This document shows positions 6,557 to 12,538 of a DNA stretch of 12,538 bases, piece after piece; position 1 is the first letter of the stretch, and each line of letters opens with the position of its first letter. The notes below the pieces were generated by a model that saw nothing but the letters and a program-made list of their open reading frames with translations, did not search any database and had not been told where the DNA came from. Made by a program: the position numbers and the translations under genes. Where the stretch lies: contig PBTJ01000038.1 in NCBI GenBank assembly GCA_002726925.1, positions 4,559-17,096 on the forward strand, given 5' to 3'. Origin of the DNA: Gammaproteobacteria bacterium. Its GTDB lineage: Bacteria > Pseudomonadota > Gammaproteobacteria > Pseudomonadales > Azotimanducaceae.

Positions 6557-7750
6557 ATGGGCAATAGCCACGAAGAAATCGACATCATTCGCCGCACCTT
6601 GCGTTACTGCGAGGCGGGAACTACTCATATGGAGTCTGGGCTGCTGCGCAACCCGGTATCGCACTACGCCAATGCTCAGCGGCTCGCTCAAGAGCAGGCG
6701 ATACTGTTTCGCGAGTTTCCGATTGTCGTTGGCCACGTTAGCCAATTGGCGTCTGCGGGTGACTTTTTCACCCACGATGAAACCGGTGTGCCCATGCTGG
6801 TGACACGCACTCGGCAGGGCGCCGTCAAGGCGTTCATGAATGTTTGCCGACATCGAGGGGCGCGTATCGTGACCGAAGCCGGTGGCAATGCCACTACGTT
6901 TTCTTGTCCTTACCACGCATGGACTTATGACCTTGAAGGTCGGCTGCGTGGCTTACGGCAACCTGCGGGCTTTGCGGACCTAGACAAAAGCGAATATGGC
7001 TTGGTCGAACTGCCTGCTTTTGAGCGATACGGTTTGATTTGGGTGCGCCCGAGCGTTAGCGAAGCGCCCATCAGCATCGACGCCTGGCTCGCACCGATGG
7101 CGGAGCAACTCGCGTCCGTTGATATGGCGTCACTTGTTGTACACAAGGCGTGGTCGGTGGAGTTGAACATGGGTTGGCGCATCGCCCTTGAGGGGTTTCA
7201 AGAGTCCTATCACTTTTGTTCGGCGCACAAGCAGACGGCTTGCTCGGCCTATCTCGATAATCAGTCGGTCTTCGTTGACCACTATCCGCACTTTCGCCAC
7301 GCAGTGCCCTTGGCGCAAACGGTGGAATTGCAGCAGCAGCCAGAAGCGGATTGGGATTACCGCGCTAATTACATGGATCAAAATTATCTGTTTCCCTGCA
7401 ATTTTGTGCAGGTGATGACAGACCATGTATTCATTCATTCTGTGATCCCCACTGGCCCGGGAAAAAGCGTGTTCAAGTGCATCATGCTCGTGCCTGATGA
7501 CGTCGATCTAAGTGCGGAGCAACGGGCGAAAAAAACGCGCTACTGGGAGGCTAATTACAACGTGGTGTGCACGGTATTTGGCGAAGACTTCGCCATTGGC
7601 GAAGGTATCCAGCAGGGGCTGTCCACTGGCGTGAACGAACATTTCGTTATTGGCCAGTTTGAGGCCGGCATTCAGCTGGCGGAGAAAGCCATTGGCGATG
7701 CCTTGGACGAGCGACTGGTTTGTCCGCAAACGCTGACGGTGATCGAGTGA
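6557..7750 (+). CDS. Rieske non-heme iron oxygenase, alpha subunit
   Basis: The start is ATG 6557 (MGNSHEEIDIIRR), preceded by AGGAAGAG; the frame is open further up to GTG 6419 but that part overlaps the dehydrogenase. This gives 397 residues. The Rieske [2Fe-2S] cluster is held by Cys97-x-His99 (NVCRHRGARI) and Cys117-x2-His120 (SCPYHAWTYDLEG). The catalytic iron site is the 2-His-carboxylate set His219 and His224 in FQESYHFCSAH, with Asp344 in FGEDFAIGEGIQQG. The enzyme would hydroxylate or demethylate an aromatic, steroid or quaternary-amine type substrate using O2 and electrons from a reductase. No beta subunit, ferredoxin or reductase gene is in the window, which suggests an alpha-only oligomer with partners elsewhere. 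Its stop codon overlaps the start of the sulfatase gene. Confidence 0.93.
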   Translation: MGNSHEEIDIIRRTLRYCEAGTTHMESGLLRNPVSHYANAQRLAQEQAILFREFPIVVGHVSQLASAGDFFTHDETGVPMLVTRTRQGAVKAFMNVCRHRGARIVTEAGGNATTFSCPYHAWTYDLEGRLRGLRQPAGFADLDKSEYGLVELPAFERYGLIWVRPSVSEAPISIDAWLAPMAEQLASVDMASLVVHKAWSVELNMGWRIALEGFQESYHFCSAHKQTACSAYLDNQSVFVDHYPHFRHAVPLAQTVELQQQPEADWDYRANYMDQNYLFPCNFVQVMTDHVFIHSVIPTGPGKSVFKCIMLVPDDVDLSAEQRAKKTRYWEANYNVVCTVFGEDFAIGEGIQQGLSTGVNEHFVIGQFEAGIQLAEKAIGDALDERLVCPQTLTVIE

Positions 7751-9456
7751 ACTTGTCGGCTCGCTTTGTGGATGCAGTGCGCACTGCGGTTTACCGAATC
7801 GGCGCGAGCTTTTTCTGCTGCGCGGCGATGGTTTCTGCCCACGGCCAAAACCCACCGAATATTGTGCTGATCGTCGCCGAAGACCTGAGCCCGCGGGTTG
7901 GTGCCTTTGGCGATACGTTAGCAAAAACCCCCAACATTGACGCCTTGGCCGACGACGGGGTGCGCTTTACTCAGGTGTTTTCTGCCTCTGGTGTTTGTGC
8001 GCCGAACCGCTCAGCGCTGATCACTGGCGTTTACCCACAGAGTTTGGGTACCCAACATATGCGCACGACCAATCGCGACTATGAGGCGGTGCCGCCGGCC
8101 GTGGTTAAAGCTTTTCCCGAGTTGCTGCGTCGAGCTGGATACGCGACCGCCAATACCGCAAAAACCGACTATCAGTTTGGCGAGCCGTTCACCATTTGGG
8201 ATGTAAACGAAGGTAACTTCGTGCTGCCGCCAGATTTGGCGGTGTGGCGGAAATTGCCTGCGGGCAAACCGTTTTTTGCCATGATCAATCTCATGTCTAC
8301 CCACGAGAGTCGCCTGGCTACCCTAGAAACCGAGGGTCAGGGCACCTTTGGATCCGTCATCAAGGCGCTCGCACTGGTGCGCGAGGCTACGGTGAGCGAG
8401 GTCACAGATCCCGCCGATGTCTCTGTGCCGGACTATTACCCTGACACACCTCAGGTACGCGAGAGCATTGCCCAGCACTACGACAACATCCACTATATGG
8501 ACGAGCAGGTGGGCGAGATCGTCGCCAATTTACAGGCTGACGGATTGCTCAATTCCACCGTTGTCATCTGGACCACCGATCATGGGGACGGTCTGCCGAG
8601 AGCGAAGCGAGCGGTGTACGACACTGGCTTGCACGTTCCATTGGTGCTGCGTTGGCCCGACAAGACCGGGGCGGGGCAACTGGATACTCGGCTTGTATCT
8701 GTGGTGGATTTGGCACCGTCGATTCTGCAGCTTGCGGGTATTGAGGTGCCTGCCTTTGTGCAGGGTCAGGCCATGCTCAATACAGTGGTCACCCGAGACT
8801 ATGTCTTCGCCGGACGAGACCGCATGGATGCCATACTCGACCATGTGCGAGCCGCGCGAGATCAGCGCTACAAATACATCCGCAATTACCAAGCTGACTT
8901 GTCGTATTTTCGGCCTTTGGCGTTTCGCGACATGTTCCCGGTGATGCAGGCAATTTGGCAGGCCAAGGCTGCAGGTACGCTTACCGAGCAACAGGGCTTT
9001 TATTTTACTGCCCCGCGACCGCTTGAGGAACTCTATGACACGGCGATCGATCCGCAAGAGTTGGTGAATTTGGCGAGCGAACCCGAGCACGCGCAAAGCC
9101 TACAGCGACTGCGTGGCGCCATGGATAACTGGATTAGGCGAGTGGGTGACAAAGGCGTTATCGATGAAAGTTTGATGATCGAGGCCATGTGGCCGGGCGG
9201 GCAGCAGCCGTCTACCCAGGCGCCAACTATTGAAACGCGAGATCAGCAGCTAATCCTTACCTCTGCAACGCCGGGAGCGTCTATCGCCTATCGTCTTGAA
9301 GCCGCGGGGTTCGGTGCCGAACTCTTCGGCAATCGTGAGGCTTGGCAACTTTATACCCAGCCTCTTGATCTACAGGCCTTAAGTGGAGCGACTCTGGTGG
9401 CCAAGGCGGTGCGCTACGGCTATGCCGAAAGCGCGGAAAGCAGTGCTAGCTACTGA
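7747..9456 (+). CDS. Exported sulfatase, heparan-N-sulfatase-like, with C-terminal beta domain
   Basis: The preferred start is GTG 7747, which overlaps the TGA of the oxygenase (GTGA), giving 569 residues. The N-terminus (Arg-containing, then IGASFFCCAAMVSAHG) looks like a signal peptide cleaved near residues 31-33, so it probably acts in the periplasm or outside. The sulfatase core follows: NIVLIVAEDLSPRVGAFG with metal ligands around Glu45-Asp46, then the nucleophile motif CAPNRSALITG, whose Cys84 would be converted to formylglycine, and later VVIWTTDHGDGLPRAKRAVYD with the Asp-His metal residues. After about residue 480 comes a region with TSATPGASIAYRLEA and ATLVAKAVRYGY, resembling the small beta domain at the C-terminus of some hexosaminidases and sulfatases. 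The wording of the core resembles N-sulfoglucosamine sulfohydrolase relatives; the true substrate is unknown. No maturase is nearby. Confidence 0.92.
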   Translation: MNLSARFVDAVRTAVYRIGASFFCCAAMVSAHGQNPPNIVLIVAEDLSPRVGAFGDTLAKTPNIDALADDGVRFTQVFSASGVCAPNRSALITGVYPQSLGTQHMRTTNRDYEAVPPAVVKAFPELLRRAGYATANTAKTDYQFGEPFTIWDVNEGNFVLPPDLAVWRKLPAGKPFFAMINLMSTHESRLATLETEGQGTFGSVIKALALVREATVSEVTDPADVSVPDYYPDTPQVRESIAQHYDNIHYMDEQVGEIVANLQADGLLNSTVVIWTTDHGDGLPRAKRAVYDTGLHVPLVLRWPDKTGAGQLDTRLVSVVDLAPSILQLAGIEVPAFVQGQAMLNTVVTRDYVFAGRDRMDAILDHVRAARDQRYKYIRNYQADLSYFRPLAFRDMFPVMQAIWQAKAAGTLTEQQGFYFTAPRPLEELYDTAIDPQELVNLASEPEHAQSLQRLRGAMDNWIRRVGDKGVIDESLMIEAMWPGGQQPSTQAPTIETRDQQLILTSATPGASIAYRLEAAGFGAELFGNREAWQLYTQPLDLQALSGATLVAKAVRYGYAESAESSASY

Positions 9457-9478
9457 ATGATGCCAGTCATCCGGTGCG

Positions 9479-10426
9479 CTAGCTCGCAAGCGCCACACCG
9501 CATTGGCGCAGTTCGGCGACCAGTTCTCGACCTAAAACCACTTCTTCTTCTGGATGCTCGCAACACACCTTCAGATTAAACAAGCGGCACCCGGATTCGA
9601 TATAGGGCGCCAGTTGTTCGGCAACTTGGGCTGGCGTGCCGCTGGGGGTGTAGCGCTCAAACTTCTCAAACGGTATGCGGTAAAAAGCCTCCATGCCTGC
9701 CTTTACCGCTGCATGTGCAGCATCGCCATTGTGGTGGTCTAATCCAACCCATGGCTGATAGCCGTGCATCCAGTCGACGTCGTTGCGGCCCAAGGCTTCG
9801 GCTTGTTCGTGCACGCTGACTATGGCTTGGGAGAAGCGACTTGCCGAGCACCACACACCGAGCCAACCTTCGCCAAATTTTGCGGTACGGGTGAGCGCTG
9901 CGTCTGAGCGTCCGCCTACCACGACCGGTATTGGGGTTTGCGGGGTAGGGCGAATAATGGCGTCCTGCACGCAGAATTCTTGGCCTTCAAAGGTCACGCT
10001 CTCACCAGCCAGCAGGCCCTTGATGATGGCCAGCGACTCATTGGCCCGCACGCCGCGGCGTTTCGGATTTACCCCGCATACCTCCAACTCGTGCGGGTCT
10101 TCACCGCCGATGCCGACACCAAAGATCATGCGTCCGGGTGCCAGATTCGCCATGCTCGCGAGCTGCCTTGCAACTGGCAGCGGGTGGCGCAGCGGCAACA
10201 GATAAATGCCGGTCATAACGCCAAGGCTGGGGTGGAGTTGGGACAGCCCAGCAACTTCCACGAAGCCATCGGTGCCAGAGCCATTTCGAAACGACACATG
10301 GTCCGCCATGAAAATATGATCGAAACCCGAATCTGCAATCTGCGTCACGGTTTGCTGGCGCGCAGGCCAATCGAGTTTCCAAAAGTTGCTGGGGGTGGCG
10401 AGGCCAAACTTCAATGCTGTGCTCAA
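9479..10426 (-). CDS. LLM-class (luciferase-like) flavin-dependent oxidoreductase
   Basis: The 315-residue cytosolic protein starts at TTG 10426, supported by AAGGAA 6 bases upstream. It has the luciferase-like TIM-barrel pattern: LKFGLATPSNFWKLDWPA, ADSGFDHIFMADHVSF, LGVMTGIYLLPLRHPLPVARQLASM, then GRMIFGVGIGGEDPHELEVCG with RRGVRANESLAIIKGLL, and the late strand PIPVVVGGRSDAALTRTAKFGEGWLG. These are shared by FMN-dependent monooxygenases and F420-dependent reductases; cofactor choice cannot be settled from sequence alone. It would oxidise or reduce an organic substrate with a reduced flavin-type cofactor. It is the last gene of the minus-strand set, 36 bases after the flavin monooxygenase, and converges on the sulfatase with a 22-base gap holding no clear terminator. 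Confidence 0.9.
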   Translation of the reverse strand: MSTALKFGLATPSNFWKLDWPARQQTVTQIADSGFDHIFMADHVSFRNGSGTDGFVEVAGLSQLHPSLGVMTGIYLLPLRHPLPVARQLASMANLAPGRMIFGVGIGGEDPHELEVCGVNPKRRGVRANESLAIIKGLLAGESVTFEGQEFCVQDAIIRPTPQTPIPVVVGGRSDAALTRTAKFGEGWLGVWCSASRFSQAIVSVHEQAEALGRNDVDWMHGYQPWVGLDHHNGDAAHAAVKAGMEAFYRIPFEKFERYTPSGTPAQVAEQLAPYIESGCRLFNLKVCCEHPEEEVVLGRELVAELRQCGVALAS

Positions 10427-10462
10427 AACAGGTTCCTTGCTAATACGTGCGGTCGAACTGGT

Positions 10463-11638
10463 CTATAGGCCAAATGCTTTGTCATCGAGATCGAGCATGA
10501 CACGCCCGGCAAGTTCCATCACCGGCTCACCAACCATCATATGTGCCGATGCCACATGCACATCGCGAAAGTGCTGCTGCAGGCAGGAAGTCTCGTACAC
10601 CGAGGTGCCGCCCATGAGCCGATACATCTGATCAATGACGTCGATAGAGGTATTCACTGCGTGCACGTTGGCGATGCGCATTTGCCGCCGGTCTTCCAAG
10701 CTACCCGGGGCGGATTGTGCGTTTTGCCAGCCATTATCGATGGTTTGATAAAAATACGCCCGCGCCGCGTTCAGCGCCGCATCCGCCTCGGCAACGTCAA
10801 TGTGAAGTGATGGCCGCAACGACAGCGCGCGTCTGCTGCCCTGAGGAGTCTTTTCTTTCGAGGCTCGAATCACTTCTTCCAAACAAGCTCTCGCCATACC
10901 CAAACAAATGGCCCCAATGGGAATGCCCAGCAGGGCAAATTTTGGGAACTGATAAATTGGCTGGCTGGCGTGTTCGGTGTCTTCCACATCGCCCGCCATG
11001 CGCTCGGCGGGTACCCAGACGTCGTCGGCGATGTAGTCACTGGATCCCGAGCCGCGCATACCTGACACATGCCAATTATCGACTAGCTCAATTTCGTTGG
11101 GCTGAAAAAACACCCGGGTTAGTCTTGGCACGTCAGTAACGTTTTCGCCGCTGGCGTCGACTTCGTGAATGCCGCCGGAGATCCACCGCGCGTTGCGACA
11201 GCCAGAGCCCCAGCGCCAATGACCATTGATGACATAACCTGCTTGACCGTCGCGCTCCTCGAACATAGCGGTGCCGCTGTCGGCGAAGACGCCACTGGTG
11301 ATCACATCAGGGTTTTGCAGCATTTTCTGCAGTTGCGAGGGTGGTAGCGCACCGAATAAGTACTGCGAGGTGGCGCCAATAAAAATGCACCACGCCGTAG
11401 AGCCGTTGGCGGTGGCCAAGGTTTCGCAAAGTTTGCAGAACGTCGTTGGTGAAATGCCGAGGCCGCCGAGTTCTTCAGGTACGACCAAGCGATAAAAGCC
11501 CAGCTTGGCCAGCTTGTCTGCTAAATCTTGAGGCAGCTGGCGTAGTTCGTCGATCTCGCGACGACGTGTGCCCAGTTCTGGCAGCAGTTGCTCGGCGGCT
11601 TCGAGCAGTTTTGTTTCTACCGCTGCGCTCGCGTTCAT
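10463..11638 (-). CDS. HsaA/DszC-like flavin-dependent monooxygenase (acyl-CoA dehydrogenase fold)
   Basis: The 391-residue cytosolic protein has the acyl-CoA dehydrogenase fold: helices with LADKLAKLGFYRLVVPEELGG, a beta domain with INGHWRWGSGCRNARWISGG (about 137-156), then NWHVSGMRGSGSSDYIADD (188-206). The C-terminus lacks the YEGT-type catalytic Glu and instead has LMGGTSVYETSCLQQHFRDVH followed by ASAHMMVG. That is characteristic of the type 2 C-terminal domain of two-component flavin hydroxylases such as HsaA (steroid ring hydroxylation), HpaH-type and DszC enzymes. It would use reduced flavin from a separate reductase, which is not in the window. Its ATG overlaps the stop of the phosphatase-like gene by four bases (ATGA), and GGAG lies 9 bases upstream. 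An acyl-CoA dehydrogenase role is less likely. Confidence 0.88.
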   Translation of the reverse strand: MNASAAVETKLLEAAEQLLPELGTRRREIDELRQLPQDLADKLAKLGFYRLVVPEELGGLGISPTTFCKLCETLATANGSTAWCIFIGATSQYLFGALPPSQLQKMLQNPDVITSGVFADSGTAMFEERDGQAGYVINGHWRWGSGCRNARWISGGIHEVDASGENVTDVPRLTRVFFQPNEIELVDNWHVSGMRGSGSSDYIADDVWVPAERMAGDVEDTEHASQPIYQFPKFALLGIPIGAICLGMARACLEEVIRASKEKTPQGSRRALSLRPSLHIDVAEADAALNAARAYFYQTIDNGWQNAQSAPGSLEDRRQMRIANVHAVNTSIDVIDQMYRLMGGTSVYETSCLQQHFRDVHVASAHMMVGEPVMELAGRVMLDLDDKAFGL

Positions 11639-12168
11639 CGGTGAATCTCCGCGGCTGTGAGGTCGTAAATGCTGCGCCAGTTATCATCCATTTGCGCCAG
11701 CCACGCGGTCAGCAGTGGGGTGCTTGCGTTGCTGGCAGTCATGCCTTTTTGCAGCGTAAGGTACTTATAGGAAAAAGCTGAAGCGCGATAGTTGGCTGCA
11801 CAGTGCACCCATACTTGTTTGCCTTGGCTTGTCATCGTATCCATGACGCCAAAAAACTGCGCGAGGTGATCGGCCTTGGGCGCATCCCAAGGCACCGGTA
11901 TGTGCACATAGGTCATGCCATTCTCGCTAACCATGCGGCCTTCGTCGGCGATGGCATTTTCAGAATCAGGCATGGCGAGATTGATCACCACTTCATAACC
12001 TGCGGCGCGGATGGTGGCGAATTGTTCGGCAGTAGGTTGCCCTGAGCTGCCTAAGTTCTCAGGCAATGCGTGATAGTTATAGATGCTGCTTAGGGCATTG
12101 TCTGCGCTGGCCAGCGGGTGCGCGAATACAGAAAAAAGTAGCGCTGCCCAAACGTTAAATGTGTTCAC
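11635..12168 (-). CDS. Exported tyrosine-phosphatase-like protein with a shortened Cys loop
   Basis: The start is GTG 12168, preceded by GGGGAGG; the frame is open to 12405 but that extension is Arg-rich and has no signal. The 177-residue product begins with a signal peptide (NTFNVWAALLFSVFAHPLASA, likely cut near residue 22), so it is exported. The mature part resembles the DSP-like phosphatase family seen in beta-lactamase-hydrolase-like proteins: SSGQPTAEQFATIRAAGYEV, then VINLAMPDSE, then a possible general acid, Asp95, in PVPWDAPK. The nucleophile loop is VHCAANYRASAF (Cys123, Arg128), only four residues between Cys and Arg instead of the five of the classical phosphatase loop. It may be a family variant or inactive. 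It heads the minus-strand set and is translationally coupled to a cytosolic monooxygenase, although it is exported itself. Confidence 0.8.
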   Translation of the reverse strand: MNTFNVWAALLFSVFAHPLASADNALSSIYNYHALPENLGSSGQPTAEQFATIRAAGYEVVINLAMPDSENAIADEGRMVSENGMTYVHIPVPWDAPKADHLAQFFGVMDTMTSQGKQVWVHCAANYRASAFSYKYLTLQKGMTASNASTPLLTAWLAQMDDNWRSIYDLTAAEIHR

Positions 12169-12314
12169 CCATCCTCCCCGGTGGTGATGCCTGAAGTAGG
12201 GCCAAATAGTCGCAGTTAGTCGAACACTCGGCAATCTCGAAAGCTGACTTACAGCAGTACAAATGCGCCCAGTCCACCGGTAGCATCGAAGTCTAGACGC
12301 ATAGAGGAAAGACC
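12169..12314. promoter_or_regulatory. Divergent intergenic region
   Basis: This 146-base region separates the minus-strand phosphatase-like gene from the plus-strand acyl-CoA synthetase, so promoters for both directions, and any shared operator, would be expected here. I found no convincing -35/-10 pair and no clear long palindrome by eye. Only the ribosome binding sites at its edges are evident: GGGGAGG on the minus side and AGAGGAAA at 12303-12310 on the plus side. Confidence 0.35.
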
Positions 12315-12538
12315 ATGGACGTTCGCACTCTGATGCGCCGCGCGGCGCAGCATTACAGTGATTTTGAGGCCATCGTGCACAACGATATACGGCTAACCTT
12401 TGCACAGGCGTGGGAGCGCGGTGTGCGACTCGCCAACGGCCTGCTGGCCATGGGACTTAAGCCCGGTGACCGGGTTGGTGTGCTGGAAGACAATTCGGTA
12501 GAGGCAGCAGATTTGTTTCAGGCCGCTGCCATAGCCAA
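12315..12538 (+). CDS. AMP-forming acyl-CoA synthetase, N-terminal part (3' truncated by window)
   Basis: Only the first 74 residues are present. The start MDVRTLMRRAAQHYSDFEAIV, then LTFAQAWERGVRLANGLLAMG and LKPGDRVGVLEDNSVEAAD, is the standard opening of the ANL superfamily (acyl-CoA synthetases and ligases), which activate carboxylic acids with ATP and CoA through an acyl-adenylate. The ATP-binding P-loop and the rest lie beyond the window. AGAGGAAA 4 bases before the ATG supports the start. It is divergent from the phosphatase-like/monooxygenase set. It would provide CoA thioesters for the acyl-CoA dehydrogenase and CoA transferase, if these serve one pathway. The substrate is unknown. 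Confidence 0.9.
   Translation, partial: MDVRTLMRRAAQHYSDFEAIVHNDIRLTFAQAWERGVRLANGLLAMGLKPGDRVGVLEDNSVEAADLFQAAAIA

Noticed and set aside
8530..9096. 188-residue minus-strand open frame inside the exported sulfatase
   Set aside because: Antisense shadow of a conserved gene; composition is irregular with no domain-like pattern.
9476..9493. Inverted repeat GCGCT/AGCGC between the convergent genes as a terminator
   Set aside because: Only five pairs, no T-run on either strand, and it overlaps the end of the LLM coding region.
12169..12405. N-terminal extension of the phosphatase-like protein
   Set aside because: It would place an Arg-rich stretch before a good signal peptide and run over the start of the divergent synthetase; GTG 12168 has GGGGAGG just upstream.
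1..12538. CRISPR arrays, tRNA or rRNA genes, insertion sequences, phage or defence genes
   Set aside because: No regularly spaced repeats, no cloverleaf or rRNA-like sequence, and no transposase, integrase or toxin-antitoxin proteins were seen by reading the window.

Overview
The window is a gene-dense piece of a bacterial chromosome with moderately high GC. It most resembles a marine proteobacterium, probably a gammaproteobacterium. I base this on gene content (two classes of exported sulfatase, a CaiB-type CoA transferase, acyl-CoA dehydrogenases, a Rieske oxygenase and a GST) and on Shine-Dalgarno-led starts. The taxonomic guess is an inference. No rRNA, tRNA, CRISPR array, transposase or integrase was seen, and no gap between genes exceeds 300 bases.

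Left part (1-2867). The window opens inside a large arylsulfatase whose catalytic N-terminus lies upstream. A gap of about 200 bases follows. On the minus strand it holds a convincing 25-residue one-helix membrane peptide with a strong ribosome binding site. Next come a small exported protein of unknown function and a VOC-superfamily metalloenzyme whose ribosome binding site lies in a hairpin.

Middle (2937-9456, all plus strand). In order: a glutathione S-transferase, a class III CoA transferase, a small protein with a GIY-YIG-like motif, an acyl-CoA dehydrogenase, a Rieske non-heme iron oxygenase alpha subunit, and an exported sulfatase with the formylglycine signature CAPNR. Two junctions are stop/start overlaps: the GIY-YIG-like gene into the dehydrogenase, and the oxygenase into the sulfatase. 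Both suggest co-translation.

Right part (9479-12538). A minus-strand set runs from 12168 down to 9479: an exported phosphatase-like protein, an HsaA/DszC-like flavin monooxygenase of the acyl-CoA dehydrogenase fold (ATGA overlap), and an LLM-class flavin oxidoreductase. A divergent acyl-CoA synthetase starts at 12315 and runs off the window.

Working together (inference): sulfatases would remove sulfate from an imported or surface-bound substrate. Rieske and flavin oxygenases would hydroxylate the organic core. The acyl-CoA synthetase and CoA transferase would activate acids, and the dehydrogenase would feed beta-oxidation-like steps. GST and VOC proteins often accompany such pathways to handle electrophiles or cleave rings. 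This points to a catabolic region for a sulfated or hydrophobic organic compound such as a steroid, terpenoid or aromatic, but the substrate cannot be read from the sequence. Electron-transfer partners for the oxygenases, a flavin reductase and a sulfatase-maturing enzyme are all absent here.
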